A program made the translations under genes and the position numbers. Below, piece by piece: positions 1 to 6,933 of a stretch of 8,653 bases of DNA. Below the pieces are notes generated by a model. That model saw only the letters and a program-made list of their open reading frames with translations. It searched no databases and was not told the origin of the DNA. The stretch is from NCBI GenBank assembly GCA_903950295.1, contig CAJBAP010000092.1:1-8653 (forward strand). The letters run 5' to 3'. Origin of the DNA: an uncultured Rhodocyclaceae bacterium (GTDB lineage: Bacteria; Pseudomonadota; Gammaproteobacteria; Burkholderiales; Rhodocyclaceae). The stretch's first letter is position 1; each line of letters begins with the position of its first letter.

Positions 1-1
1 C

Positions 2-430
2 GGCAGCTATACGCTGCCCTGGGATACGCTCTATATCGGTATTGCAGAAAACACCCCGATCTACGCCGACATTAAGCGTGGCATTGAGGCCTCGACACAA
101 ACACGTATCGTTACTGACCCCAAGAAGGCGCAGGCCTCGTTCATTGTTTTGGCCGATCTTCCGACCAGGACCATCCTGTCCTTGAATGCTGCGGGCCAGG
201 TGCGCGAATTTCAGCTGACGCGCAGTTTTGTCTACAAGATTCAGGATACAAGCGGCAAGGAGCTGGTACCAAGCAACCAGATCATTTTGCAACGCGAAAT
301 GACTTTTGATGATGCCCACCTGCTGCCCAAAGAGGCGGAGGAAGTGATGATCCAGCGCGAGATGCAGCAAGACCTGGTGCAACAATTGCTGCGTCGCCTG
401 TCCTCACTGAAGCTCAAACCCGGTAATTGA
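2..430 (+). CDS. lptE: LPS-assembly lipoprotein LptE, 3' part (truncated by window edge)
   Basis: An open frame from the left edge to TGA 428-430 gives the last 142 residues of an LptE-like protein. LptE is an outer-membrane lipoprotein that plugs the LptD barrel and helps insert lipopolysaccharide into the outer leaflet. Family-like features visible are an early LPWDTLYIG strand, an ILSLNAAGQVREFQL strand, an FTFDD-like segment (MTFDDAHLL) and a C-terminal helix rich in Q, E and R (REMQQDLVQQLLRRL). The signal peptide and lipobox cysteine lie upstream of the window, so lipidation cannot be confirmed here. A TTG at 149 is in frame but internal, because the homologous reading continues upstream to position 2. 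holA starts 7 bp after the stop, which is the usual betaproteobacterial leuS-lptE-holA order. Identification rests on remembered family pattern and context. Confidence 0.88.
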   Translation, partial: GSYTLPWDTLYIGIAENTPIYADIKRGIEASTQTRIVTDPKKAQASFIVLADLPTRTILSLNAAGQVREFQLTRSFVYKIQDTSGKELVPSNQIILQREMTFDDAHLLPKEAEEVMIQREMQQDLVQQLLRRLSSLKLKPGN

Positions 431-437
431 TTCCGCC

Positions 438-1337
438 GTGCAACTGCGCCCGGAACAGCTTTCTGCTCATCTCGAAAAGCCATTGCAGCCGCTCTACGTG
501 CTGCACGGCGACGATCCGCTATTGACCATTGAAGCCGGCGACGCCCTGCGCGCCACCGCGCGCCGCCAGGGTTTCGACGAACGTAACGTACTGGTCGTCA
601 CGCCTGCGTTCCGCTGGGAAGAGTTGTTTCATGCCGCCGGTAACTTGTCGCTATTCGGCGGGCGCACGCTGGTCGATGTGCGCATCCCCACCGGCAAGCC
701 CGGCCGGGATGGCGGTGAGGCGCTACAGCGCTATTGCAACGCTCCACCTGCCGACGTATTGACCCTGATCACCCTGCCCGAGATGGATTGGCGGGCAAAA
801 AAGGCGGCCTGGTTCGCGGCGCTTGTCAGCGCCGGTGTCTCCATCGAGTGCAATGCGCCATCATCCGCGCAGTTGCCACAATGGATCGCGCGGCGCCTGG
901 CCACCCAGCAGCAATCTGCCCCGCCCGAGGCGCTCGATTTCATAGCACTCCATGTCGAGGGCAACCTGTTGGCCGCGCACCAGGAAATCCAGAAACTCGG
1001 TTTGCTCCATCCGCCCGGTGCGCTAACGCTGGCGCAAATCTCCGCCGCCGTCCTGAACGTCGCCCGCTACGATATTGATGACCTAAGGAATGCGCTGCAA
1101 ACCCGTGATACCGCCCGCTGCGCGCGTACGCTCGAGGGTCTGCGTGCCGAAGAAGCAGCCCCACCGCTGGTGTTGTGGGCGATCACCAATGAGGCACGGA
1201 CACGAGCCATGCGCCCGGCGCTCTTGCATGCGGCGCGAATTGATCGCATCATCAAGGGCCTCGCCACCGGTGACCTCTGGGACGAGTTCCTGCAACTGGC
1301 ACTGAGACTGACTCAATCCACGAAAAGCCCGGCATGA
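438..1337 (+). CDS. holA: DNA polymerase III delta subunit, apparently with internal deletion
   Basis: Delta is the wrench of the clamp loader, opening the beta sliding clamp during primer loading. The 299-residue product begins MQLRPEQL, matching the E. coli start IRLYPEQL, which supports the GTG at 438. No clear Shine-Dalgarno is seen, and lptE ends 7 bp upstream, so coupling is likely. The beta-binding SLF motif is present (S71-L72-F73), as are the domain II segments [10 protein letters not shown] (145-154) and [15 protein letters not shown] (173-187). Residues 205-250 align well with domain III, and [21 protein letters not shown] (from 264) matches the C-terminal helix. Between NEART (251-255) and LLHAARI only about seven residues remain where E. 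coli HolA has about 49. The total is therefore near 300 instead of about 340. There is no frameshift. Its stop overlaps the proA start (ATGA, 1334-1337). Confidence 0.93.
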   Translation: MQLRPEQLSAHLEKPLQPLYVLHGDDPLLTIEAGDALRATARRQGFDERNVLVVTPAFRWEELFHAAGNLSLFGGRTLVDVRIPTGKPGRDGGEALQRYCNAPPADVLTLITLPEMDWRAKKAAWFAALVSAGVSIECNAPSSAQLPQWIARRLATQQQSAPPEALDFIALHVEGNLLAAHQEIQKLGLLHPPGALTLAQISAAVLNVARYDIDDLRNALQTRDTARCARTLEGLRAEEAAPPLVLWAITNEARTRAMRPALLHAARIDRIIKGLATGDLWDEFLQLALRLTQSTKSPA

Positions 1338-2593
1338 ACGATATCGAAACCTATATGCAAACTCTTGGCCAAGCGGCCCGTGCTGCTTCGCACCAGATGG
1401 CGAAGGCGAGTACCACAGCCAAGAACGCCGCATTGCTGGCCATGGCTGCAGACGTTCGCGCCCGGGCTGGCGACCTGCTTGCCGCCAACGCAGAGGATGT
1501 CGCCGAGGCGCGCGCCAATGGTCTTGAATCCGCCATGCTCGATCGCCTGACGCTCACTGCCAATGGCGTCGAAATCATGGCCCAAGGCCTTGAACAGGTT
1601 GCCGCACTGCCCGATCCCATCGGTGAAATCAGCGACATGAAATTCCGCCCGACCGGCATTCAGGTTGGCAAGATGCGCGTGCCGCTTGGTGTGGTCGGCA
1701 TCATCTACGAGGCGCGTCCCAACGTCACGGCGGACGCTGCGGCGTTGTGCCTAAAATCCGGCAACGCCGCGATCCTGCGTGGTGGCAAGGAGGCGATCCG
1801 CTGCAACCAGGCCATTGCTGCCAGCGTGCGCACGGGACTCAAGGCCGCTGGTCTGCCCGAAACGGCGGTGCAGGTGGTTGAAACCACTGATCGCGCGGCC
1901 GTAGGCCATCTAATCGCCATGCCGGAATACGTGGATGTGATCGTGCCACGCGGTGGCAAGGGGCTAATCGAGCGCATCTCGAAAGAAGCGCGCGTGCCTG
2001 TTATCAAGCACCTTGACGGCAACTGCCACGTCTATATCGACGCCTCCGCCGACCCAGTCAAGGCGCTGAAGATCCTCGAAAACGCCAAGACGCAGCGGCT
2101 CGGCACCTGCAATACCGCGGAATCGTTGTTGATCGCCCGTCCGGTTGCCGTCTCGCTAGCGCCGACTTTATGCGCGATGCTGACGGCAAAGGGTGTGGAG
2201 ATTCGTGGCTGCGCCGAAACGCAAAAACTCGTGCCGCAAGCCAGGGAGGCGACCGAGGCGGACTACTACACCGAATACCTCGCTGCGATCATCTCCTGCA
2301 AGGTGGTGGCCGATGTCGATGAGGCGATTGCCCACATCAACAAATATTCGTCGGCGCATACCGAGACCATCGTTACAGAGGACTACACTCGCGCCATGCG
2401 CTTCCTGCGCGAGGTTGATTCCAGTTCGGTGATGGTGAATGCTTCGACACGTTTTGCCGATGGTTTCGAATACGGCCTCGGCGCCGAGATCGGTATCTCC
2501 ACGGATAAATTCCATGCCCGTGGCCCGGTTGGTTTGGAGGGGCTGACGTCACAGAAGTGGATTGTCTTTGGCAATGGCGAGGTAAGAGCATGA
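1334..2593 (+). CDS. proA: Gamma-glutamyl phosphate reductase (glutamate-5-semialdehyde dehydrogenase)
   Basis: ProA reduces glutamyl-5-phosphate with NADPH to glutamate-5-semialdehyde, the second step of proline synthesis from glutamate, in the cytosol. The 419-residue product has the usual length for the family. It carries the aldehyde-dehydrogenase-fold landmarks [29 protein letters not shown] and [11 protein letters not shown], and the catalytic cysteine in [11 protein letters not shown] (Cys259). A late [17 protein letters not shown] motif is also typical. The ATG start overlaps the holA stop in an ATGA, and the TGA stop overlaps the ogt start in another ATGA, so translation is probably coupled on both sides. 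proB is not in the window. Sitting behind holA is common in betaproteobacteria. Confidence 0.98.
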   Translation: MNDIETYMQTLGQAARAASHQMAKASTTAKNAALLAMAADVRARAGDLLAANAEDVAEARANGLESAMLDRLTLTANGVEIMAQGLEQVAALPDPIGEISDMKFRPTGIQVGKMRVPLGVVGIIYEARPNVTADAAALCLKSGNAAILRGGKEAIRCNQAIAASVRTGLKAAGLPETAVQVVETTDRAAVGHLIAMPEYVDVIVPRGGKGLIERISKEARVPVIKHLDGNCHVYIDASADPVKALKILENAKTQRLGTCNTAESLLIARPVAVSLAPTLCAMLTAKGVEIRGCAETQKLVPQAREATEADYYTEYLAAIISCKVVADVDEAIAHINKYSSAHTETIVTEDYTRAMRFLREVDSSSVMVNASTRFADGFEYGLGAEIGISTDKFHARGPVGLEGLTSQKWIVFGNGEVRA

Positions 2594-3096
2594 GCAGCGA
2601 GACCAGTGCGACCATGGCCCATCCCGGCGCCGCCGATTACGACGCCGTTGTCAGTTTCCCCGGATTTTCTCTGGGCATCTGTTGTGGTGGGGAATCGATC
2701 GAGGCGATCGATTTTCTCGAGCCCTGCGACGAACGGGGTGGCGGCCAGCCGCTGGCGCAGGCTGCCGTACGCCAGTTGCGCGGCTATCTGAAAGACGCCT
2801 CCTTCAAGTTCAGTTTGCCACTTGCCCCGGCCGGCACGGTCTTCCAGCAGCGCGTCTGGAGTGGCATCGCGGCGATTCCTGCCGGCAAGACGCGCAGTTA
2901 TGGCGAACTTGCCGACGCCTTGAAAAGCAGCGCGCGCGCCGTCGGCACCGCTTGCGGCGCCAACCCCTATCCGGTGGTTGTGCCCTGCCATCGTGTTATT
3001 GCGGCAAATGGTGGTCTGGGCGGCTTCGCCGGTCAGCGTGGCGGTTTCCTGCTCGATGCAAAACGCTGGCTGCTGCACCATGAAGGAATTCAGTAA
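2590..3096 (+). CDS. ogt: Methylated-DNA--[protein]-cysteine S-methyltransferase
   Basis: This is a suicide DNA-repair protein that transfers the methyl group from O6-methylguanine (and O4-methylthymine) to its own cysteine. The 168-residue product has the C-terminal DNA-binding and active-site domain from about residue 83: [36 protein letters not shown] (hinge Asn125) and the acceptor motif PCHRV with Cys133. It ends [16 protein letters not shown]. The N-terminal domain is short and weakly conserved, as usual. The ATG at 2590 is chosen because GAGG at 2579-2582 lies 7 bases upstream and it overlaps the proA stop. A TTG 33 bases upstream would run further into proA without benefit. The 3' end overlaps xerD by 17 bp. 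No Ada-type regulatory domain is present, so Ogt-like rather than Ada; ogt versus adaB naming is a matter of convention. Confidence 0.95.
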   Translation: MSSETSATMAHPGAADYDAVVSFPGFSLGICCGGESIEAIDFLEPCDERGGGQPLAQAAVRQLRGYLKDASFKFSLPLAPAGTVFQQRVWSGIAAIPAGKTRSYGELADALKSSARAVGTACGANPYPVVVPCHRVIAANGGLGGFAGQRGGFLLDAKRWLLHHEGIQ

Positions 3097-3997
3097 CGCT
3101 CTGCTCGACGAGTTCATCGACGCCCTCTGGCTCGCCGATGGGCTGGCAAAAAATACACTGGCCGCTTACCGTTCCGACCTTGATCTGTTCGCCTCATGGC
3201 TAACAGGACGTCGCGTCGAACTGCCCGACGCTGGCGAAGCGGAGATTGATGCCTACCTCGCCTACCTGCACGCGCGTGCGCAAAAAGTGCGCCCCGCCAC
3301 CCTGCGACGGCTACAGGCCAGCTTACGGCGCTTCTACCGCTGGCTTATTGAACAAGGCCGCATCCAGGTCGATCCGCTGCTCAACATTCAGGCGCCTCTC
3401 GCCGCCGACCGTTTCCCCAAGACGCTCTCGGAAAAGAATGTCGAAGACCTGCTGGCCGCGCCGGATGTCGATACGCCACTGGGTTTGCGCGACCGCGCCA
3501 TGCTCGAGTTGCTCTACGCGACCGGCTTGCGCGTATCGGAACTGGTCGGCCTGAAACTGTTTTCCGTCAGTCTCGACGATCGCGTGGTACGCACTTTCGG
3601 CAAGGGCGGCAAAGAACGATTGGTGCCCATGGGCGAAGTCGCGGCCGACTGGCTGGTGCGCTGGCTCAAGGAGGGGCGGCCTGCCGTGCTCAAAGGGCAT
3701 GCTTCAGATTTCATTTTCACCACGGGCCGCAAGACCAGCGCAAATGCGGGCATGACACGCCAGATGGCCTGGGTCCTCATCAAGAAATACGCATTGGTTG
3801 CAGGCATCCCTGCGGCGCGCATTTCGCCGCACGTGTTGCGCCATGCTTTCGCCACCCACCTGCTCAATCACGGTGCCGACCTGCGCGTGGTGCAACTGCT
3901 GCTTGGCCATACCGACATCTCGACGACGCAGGTCTATACTCATGTTGCCCGCGCGCGATTGAAGGAACTACATGCGGAGCACCATCCACGAGGTTAA
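3080..3997 (+). CDS. xerD: Site-specific tyrosine recombinase XerD
   Basis: XerD acts with XerC at the chromosomal dif site to resolve chromosome dimers at the septum, under FtsK control. The 305-residue product has an N-terminal SAM-like core-binding domain (about 5-95: LLDEFIDALWLADGLAKNTL) and a C-terminal catalytic domain. All six catalytic residues are seen: Arg151 (TGLRVSEL), Lys175 (FGKGGKER), His251 and Arg254 (SPHVLRHAFATHLLNHGADL), His277 (LLLGHTDIST) and nucleophile Tyr286 (QVYTHV). Overall it tracks E. coli XerD closely, more so than XerC, including the HHPR end. The ATG at 3080 matches the E. coli N-terminus, while an in-frame ATG at 2978 would lie deep inside ogt. No Shine-Dalgarno is seen, and the 17-bp overlap with ogt suggests coupling. 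ybaK begins 4 bp after the stop. Confidence 0.97.
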   Translation: MKEFSNALLDEFIDALWLADGLAKNTLAAYRSDLDLFASWLTGRRVELPDAGEAEIDAYLAYLHARAQKVRPATLRRLQASLRRFYRWLIEQGRIQVDPLLNIQAPLAADRFPKTLSEKNVEDLLAAPDVDTPLGLRDRAMLELLYATGLRVSELVGLKLFSVSLDDRVVRTFGKGGKERLVPMGEVAADWLVRWLKEGRPAVLKGHASDFIFTTGRKTSANAGMTRQMAWVLIKKYALVAGIPAARISPHVLRHAFATHLLNHGADLRVVQLLLGHTDISTTQVYTHVARARLKELHAEHHPRG

Positions 3998-4001
3998 TCA
4001 A

Positions 4002-4499
4002 ATGAGACACGCCGATCACGATAGCCGCCCCCCTGAAACCCCCGCGACGCAATTTCTGCATAAAAACAGCATCGCGCATTCCAACCATCTCTACGCCTAT
4101 GAGGAACATGGCGGCACGAAAGTTTCTGCACGCGAGTTGAACGTCGCCGAGCACGCCGTGGTCAAGACTCTGGTGATGGAAGACGAGGAGAAGAAGCCAC
4201 TGCTGGTGCTGATGCACGGCGATCGCAAGGTCTCTACCAAGGAGTTGGCGCGTCAGTGCGGTGTAAAGAAGATCGCTCCCTGTACGGAAGAAGACGCACA
4301 TCGTCACACCGGCTATCTGGTCGGTGGCTGCTCGCCGTTTGGCACGAAAAAGAAACTGCCGGTCTGCATGGAAAAGACCATCCTTGACCTGCCGCTGGTT
4401 TACATCAACGGTGGCCAGCGCGGCTATCTGGTCGGCGTACATCCGCACGACATCCTGCGGGTCCTGCAACCGAAGGTTGTGGAGTGCGGGCTGACCTGA
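4002..4499 (+). CDS. ybaK: Cys-tRNA(Pro)/Cys-tRNA(Cys) deacylase, YbaK/EbsC family
   Basis: YbaK-family proteins hydrolyse cysteine mischarged onto tRNA(Pro), acting in trans with prolyl-tRNA synthetase. The 165-residue product shows ETPATQFLHKN near the N-terminus, YEEHGGTKVSARELNV, the conserved lysine in HAVVKTLVM (Lys55), the glycine-rich GYLVGGCSPFG (104-114) and YINGGQRGYLVGV (134-146). The start at ATG 4002 is supported by GAGG (3990-3993) eight bases upstream. An in-frame ATG at 3972 lies inside xerD and would add ten residues unlike the family. It is the last gene of the packed plus-strand run and lies next to a hairpin. Substrate choice (Cys-tRNA(Pro) versus other members such as ProX or YeaK types) is inferred from similarity to E. 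coli YbaK and is less certain than the family. Confidence 0.92.
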   Translation: MRHADHDSRPPETPATQFLHKNSIAHSNHLYAYEEHGGTKVSARELNVAEHAVVKTLVMEDEEKKPLLVLMHGDRKVSTKELARQCGVKKIAPCTEEDAHRHTGYLVGGCSPFGTKKKLPVCMEKTILDLPLVYINGGQRGYLVGVHPHDILRVLQPKVVECGLT

Positions 4500-4521
4500 A
4501 TTTTCGGCCCGCCATCCCCCA

Positions 4522-4543
4522 CCCCCTTCCTCGCGGAAGGGGG
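4522..4543. repeat. Perfect intergenic hairpin between convergent ybaK and folB
   Basis: The stem CCCCCTTCC (4522-4530) pairs perfectly with GGAAGGGGG (4535-4543) around a TCGC loop. It sits in the 71-bp gap between two converging genes. Neither strand has a T-run directly after the stem, so it is not a textbook intrinsic terminator. It may be a bidirectional transcript end or RNA 3'-end stabiliser, or one copy of a C-rich dispersed palindrome of the kind common in proteobacterial genomes. One copy alone cannot tell these apart. Confidence 0.6.
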
Positions 4544-4570
4544 AAACTTGCAGCTCGCCATGCTCGAAGC

Positions 4571-4921
4571 TTAGTTCCGGGCGCGTTCGATCTGCACCCC
4601 GACGCGCTTGACGCCGCGTGCTATGCCGACCTTGGCGATGGACACCTTGACCCAGGGCGCGCGGAACTCGTCGAGCAACAGGCCGATGAGGTATTCGCCC
4701 AGCGTTTCGAGCAGGTTGAAATGGCGCGCCGCGAGTTCGCTGCGCACGCGCTGGATCACCACGGCGTAGTCGATGGTCTTGGCGATATCGTCGTCCTGCG
4801 CCGCTTCGTCGGGGACGCCGAAGGTCAGGGTCAGATCCAGCGTCTGCGGCGCTGCACGTTCGCGGTCGTAGATGCCGACGTGCGCTTCGACGCGCATGTC
4901 TTCGATGAAGATGAAATCCAT
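4571..4921 (-). CDS. folB: Dihydroneopterin aldolase
   Basis: FolB converts 7,8-dihydroneopterin to 6-hydroxymethyl-7,8-dihydropterin and glycolaldehyde in folate synthesis. The 116-residue product has the usual length and starts [22 protein letters not shown], as in E. coli FolB (MDIVFIEQL...GVYDWEQ). Expected key residues are present: Glu21 in the GIYDRE motif, Tyr52 in TIDYAVV and Lys97 in VSIAKVG. The C-terminal [10 protein letters not shown] matches the family end. The ATG (complement of 4919-4921) is preceded by GAGG (complement of 4929-4932) with a 7-base spacer. It is a single minus-strand gene, convergent with ybaK and divergent from plsY. Some family members also act as epimerase or on dihydroneopterin triphosphate; the sequence alone does not separate these. 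Confidence 0.95.
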   Translation of the reverse strand: MDFIFIEDMRVEAHVGIYDRERAAPQTLDLTLTFGVPDEAAQDDDIAKTIDYAVVIQRVRSELAARHFNLLETLGEYLIGLLLDEFRAPWVKVSIAKVGIARGVKRVGVQIERARN

Positions 4922-4928
4922 TTGGCGG

Positions 4929-4954
4929 CCTCGTTTACAATTGCGCCCATTCTA
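4929..4954 (-). promoter_or_regulatory. Candidate folB -10 element and ribosome binding site
   Basis: On the minus strand TAGAAT (complement of 4949-4954) lies about 27 bases before the folB start, and the Shine-Dalgarno GAGG (complement of 4929-4932) lies 7 bases before it. A start near 4942 would give a leader of about 21 nt. The -35 region is poor (TGAGCA, complement of 4973-4978, 18-bp spacer). The RBS is convincing and the promoter tentative. The -10 covers the first base of the plsY start codon. Confidence 0.45.
4936..4941 (+). promoter_or_regulatory. Candidate plsY -10 element
   Basis: TACAAT lies 12 bases before the plsY ATG. Transcription would start near 4948, leaving a leader of only about 6 nt with no room for a Shine-Dalgarno, and none is seen. 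The -35 region (around 4912-4918) is weak. Confidence 0.45.
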
Positions 4955-5574
4955 TGGAAACGACACCTACTCTGCTCACCTACCTCGCGCTCGGCTACCT
5001 GATCGGCTCGCTGCCTTTCGCGGTGATCGTTTCAAAGATTTTCGGCCTCGCCGATCCGCGCAGCTTTGGTTCGGGCAATCCCGGTGCGACGAACGTACTC
5101 AGAACCGGCAACAAGGCGGCGGCGATCCTGACCTTGCTGGGCGATGCGGCGAAGGGCTGGGTCGCAATGTTCGTCGCTGAAAAAGTCGGCGCTGGCGGGA
5201 CGGCGGTTGCATGGGTGGGACTCGCCGCTTTCCTCGGCCACTTGTTCCCGTTGTTCCTGCGCTTCAAGGGGGGCAAGGGTGTTGCCACCGCGATTGGCGT
5301 GCTGATTGGACTGGATGGCATGGTCGCGCTCGGGGCGGTACTCACCTGGCTGGCGACTGCCACTATCACGCGTTATTCATCGCTCGCTGCTCTGGTTGCC
5401 GCCTGCGTGGCACCGACGCTGGCGTTGTCACGCCATGGCATCGGCGCGGTTTCTCTCGTTGTCGGCTTCATGTGCCTGTTGTTGATCGTGCGACACAAGG
5501 CGAACATCGTGCGCCTGATCGAGGGTACCGAAGGCCGCATCGGCGGCAGCAAAAAAACCGCTATCAAGCCGTAG
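4954..5574 (+). CDS. plsY: Glycerol-3-phosphate acyltransferase PlsY (acyl-phosphate dependent)
   Basis: PlsY is an inner-membrane enzyme that transfers an acyl group from acyl-phosphate to glycerol-3-phosphate, giving lysophosphatidic acid, the first step of phospholipid synthesis; it works with PlsX. The 206-residue product has hydrophobic segments at about 6-30, 55-75, 82-103, 110-135, 142-158 and 162-180. All diagnostic motifs are present: GSGNPGATN (39-47), DAAKG (64-68), [18 protein letters not shown] (95-112) and TRYSSL (139-144). The C-terminus is short and basic ([10 protein letters not shown]). The ATG at 4954 fits the family N-terminus but has no Shine-Dalgarno. plsY diverges from folB with a 32-bp gap and its last 11 bp overlap the 3' end of tsaD on the other strand. 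Confidence 0.97.
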   Translation: METTPTLLTYLALGYLIGSLPFAVIVSKIFGLADPRSFGSGNPGATNVLRTGNKAAAILTLLGDAAKGWVAMFVAEKVGAGGTAVAWVGLAAFLGHLFPLFLRFKGGKGVATAIGVLIGLDGMVALGAVLTWLATATITRYSSLAALVAACVAPTLALSRHGIGAVSLVVGFMCLLLIVRHKANIVRLIEGTEGRIGGSKKTAIKP

Positions 5575-6589
5575 CGAGCGGCCAGCGCGGTTTAACCGCA
5601 AAACTACCCGTTCCCCGGCACCTCGGCGCTGCATCGTCACCCTGCGCCAATAGACGTTGCGCGCCGGCGAAGGCGATCATCGCGCCATTGTCCGTGCACA
5701 ACTCCATTTCCGGGTAGCAGACGCGCACCCCCTGCCGGGCTGCCATATCGTTCAGTCGCTCGCGCAACCGTCGGTTGGCGCCGACGCCGCCGGCCACGAC
5801 CAGCGTGGACAGTCGGCACTGACGACACGCCGACAGTGCCTTGCTTGCCAAGACTTCCGTCGCCGCTTCCTGAAATTCGGCCGCCAGATCGGCCTTGTCT
5901 TGATCTGTCAGTGGGCGCTCACGCACAGCCGTCAGAACGGCCGTCTTGAGACCAGAAAAACTGAAGCTGAAGTCGCCACTGTTAATCATCGGACGCGGCA
6001 GCTTGAAGCGACCGGGCTTGCCCGACTCCGCAAGCTTTGCCAACGCTGGTCCGCCGGGATAGCCGAGGCCGAGCAGCTGGGCGGTCTTGTCGAAGGCCTC
6101 GCCGGCAGCGTCATCAAGCGACTCGCCCATCAACTCGTAAGCGCCCACTCGCGTCACACGCATTATTTGTGTGTGTCCGCCGGAAACCAGCAGGGCGACG
6201 AAAGGGAATTCAGCTGGGTCGGAGGACAGTAGTGGGGAAAGCAGGTGGCCTTCGAGGTGATGCACCGGCAGGGCGGGAATGTCGAGTGACAGCGCCAGAC
6301 CCTCGGCGAAACTCGCACCGACGAGCAAGGCCCCCGCCAGCCCAGGCCCGGCAGTGTAGGCAATGGCGTCAAGGTTTTTGCGCGTGGCGCCCGCTTCTGC
6401 CAGCACCTGTTCCAGCAGCGGGATCAGGCGGCGAATGTGGTCGCGCGACGCCAGTTCGGGTACTACGCCACCGTAGGCTTCGTGCATCGCCACTTGCGTA
6501 TGCACGGCATGGGCGAGCAGGCCCTCCTCCGTATCGTAGAGCGCGACGCCAGTTTCGTCGCAGGAGGATTCGATGCCGAGCACTTTCAT
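5564..6589 (-). CDS. tsaD: tRNA N6-adenosine threonylcarbamoyltransferase TsaD
   Basis: TsaD (formerly Gcp/YgjD) transfers threonylcarbamoyl from TC-AMP to A37 of ANN-decoding tRNAs, in complex with TsaB and TsaE; it is usually essential. The 341-residue product starts [19 protein letters not shown], the family N-terminus. Metal ligands fall at the E. coli positions: His111 and His115 in HHLEGH, and Asp300 in CTDNGAMIA. Nucleotide-fold motifs [15 protein letters not shown] (78-91), LVSGGHTQ (134-141), FSFSGLK (209-215) and [12 protein letters not shown] (265-276) are intact. The C-terminus [13 protein letters not shown] is normal. No Shine-Dalgarno precedes the ATG; a TAAAAT hexamer ends six bases upstream. 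It converges on plsY and diverges from rpsU, a conserved arrangement in many proteobacteria. Confidence 0.98.
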   Translation of the reverse strand: MKVLGIESSCDETGVALYDTEEGLLAHAVHTQVAMHEAYGGVVPELASRDHIRRLIPLLEQVLAEAGATRKNLDAIAYTAGPGLAGALLVGASFAEGLALSLDIPALPVHHLEGHLLSPLLSSDPAEFPFVALLVSGGHTQIMRVTRVGAYELMGESLDDAAGEAFDKTAQLLGLGYPGGPALAKLAESGKPGRFKLPRPMINSGDFSFSFSGLKTAVLTAVRERPLTDQDKADLAAEFQEAATEVLASKALSACRQCRLSTLVVAGGVGANRRLRERLNDMAARQGVRVCYPEMELCTDNGAMIAFAGAQRLLAQGDDAAPRCRGTGSFAVKPRWPLATA

Positions 6590-6595
6590 GCGGCA

Positions 6596-6601
6596 ATTTT
6601 A
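6596..6601 (-). promoter_or_regulatory. Candidate tsaD -10 element
   Basis: On the minus strand TAAAAT is followed by six bases (TGCCGC) and then the tsaD ATG. With normal -10 to start spacing, transcription would begin at or within a base or two of the start codon, so the mRNA would be leaderless. No good -35 is seen at 16-18 bp. The element lies two bases from the rpsU -35 on the opposite strand. Confidence 0.5.
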
Positions 6602-6603
6602 CT

Positions 6604-6631
6604 TTGACAAGCGGGGAGAAGCGGCTAGAAT
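6604..6631 (+). promoter_or_regulatory. Strong sigma-70-type promoter for rpsU
   Basis: A consensus -35 TTGACA (6604-6609) and a near-consensus -10 TAGAAT (6626-6631) are separated by 16 bp. Transcription would start near 6638, giving a leader of about 43 nt. This fits the high expression expected for a ribosomal protein gene and is the best promoter in the window. Confidence 0.8.
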
Positions 6632-6669
6632 GCGCGGCTTTCCGCAGTAACCCATCCATTCAGCCACTC

Positions 6670-6673
6670 AGGA
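6670..6673 (+). promoter_or_regulatory. rpsU ribosome binding site
   Basis: AGGA lies seven bases before the rpsU ATG and decides that start. Confidence 0.75.
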
Positions 6674-6680
6674 AATCCGC

Positions 6681-6893
6681 ATGCCCGGTATTCGTCTCAA
6701 GGAAAATGAGCCTTTCGAGGTTGCCATCCGCCGCTTCAAGCGCACCATCGAGAAGGCTGGCACGCTCACTGAACTGCGTTCGCGCGAGTTCTACGAGAAG
6801 CCCACCTCCGAGCGCAAGCGCAAGCTTGCCGCTGCCGTGAAGCGCCATCACAAGCGCATCCGCAGCCAGCTGCTCCCGCCCAAGATGTATTGA
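6681..6893 (+). CDS. rpsU: Small ribosomal subunit protein bS21
   Basis: bS21 is a small basic protein of the 30S platform, near the anti-Shine-Dalgarno end of 16S rRNA, and helps initiation on leadered mRNAs. The 70-residue product has the family core [20 protein letters not shown] (8-27), [14 protein letters not shown] (35-48) and [11 protein letters not shown] (52-62), ending PPKMY. Length and charge are normal. It has its own strong promoter and RBS upstream and a hairpin pair downstream. Together with yqeY and dnaG it forms the classical rpsU-dnaG-rpoD type operon with yqeY inserted. Confidence 0.98.
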   Translation: MPGIRLKENEPFEVAIRRFKRTIEKAGTLTELRSREFYEKPTSERKRKLAAAVKRHHKRIRSQLLPPKMY

Positions 6894-6897
6894 TTCC

Positions 6898-6925
6898 ACT
6901 GGCCGCCTGTTAGACAGGCGCCAGT
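6898..6925 (+). other. Stem-loop directly after rpsU
   Basis: ACTGGC (6898-6903) and CGCCTGT (6904-6910) pair with ACAGGCG (6914-6920) and CCAGT (6921-6925) around a TAG loop, about 12 base pairs with one bulged C. It starts five bases after the rpsU stop. No T-run follows, so it is more likely a 3'-end stabiliser, processing site or attenuator part than a terminator by itself. Confidence 0.65.
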
Positions 6926-6933
6926 CGTCGATG

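Noticed and set aside
2978..3079. Upstream ATG start for xerD (34 extra residues)
   Set aside because: The extra part lies inside the ogt active-site region and has no counterpart in XerD; the start at 3080 matches the E. coli N-terminus.
2383..3117. Minus-strand open frame of 244 codons
   Set aside because: It is opposite proA and ogt, both clear genes with catalytic cysteines; no family pattern or RBS.
3080..3997. xerD as an integrase marking a genomic island or integron
   Set aside because: All residues and the N- and C-termini follow housekeeping XerD. Neighbours are core genes, and there is no attachment-site repeat, tRNA gene or cargo.
3864..4469. Minus-strand open frame of 201 codons
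   Set aside because: It is opposite the xerD end and ybaK, and its translation shows no recognisable motif.
4500..4570. Short intergenic stretch examined for a small RNA or gene
   Set aside because: Apart from the hairpin at 4522-4543 there is no promoter-like pair or short frame with an RBS.
4484..5002. Plus-strand open frame of 172 codons antisense to folB
   Set aside because: FolB on the minus strand has its active-site residues and an RBS; the plus-strand frame has neither.
6037..6840. Plus-strand open frame of 267 codons across the tsaD-rpsU region
   Set aside because: It is antisense to tsaD, then runs through the rpsU promoter and out of frame through rpsU. The arginine- and proline-rich translation is typical of a shadow frame.
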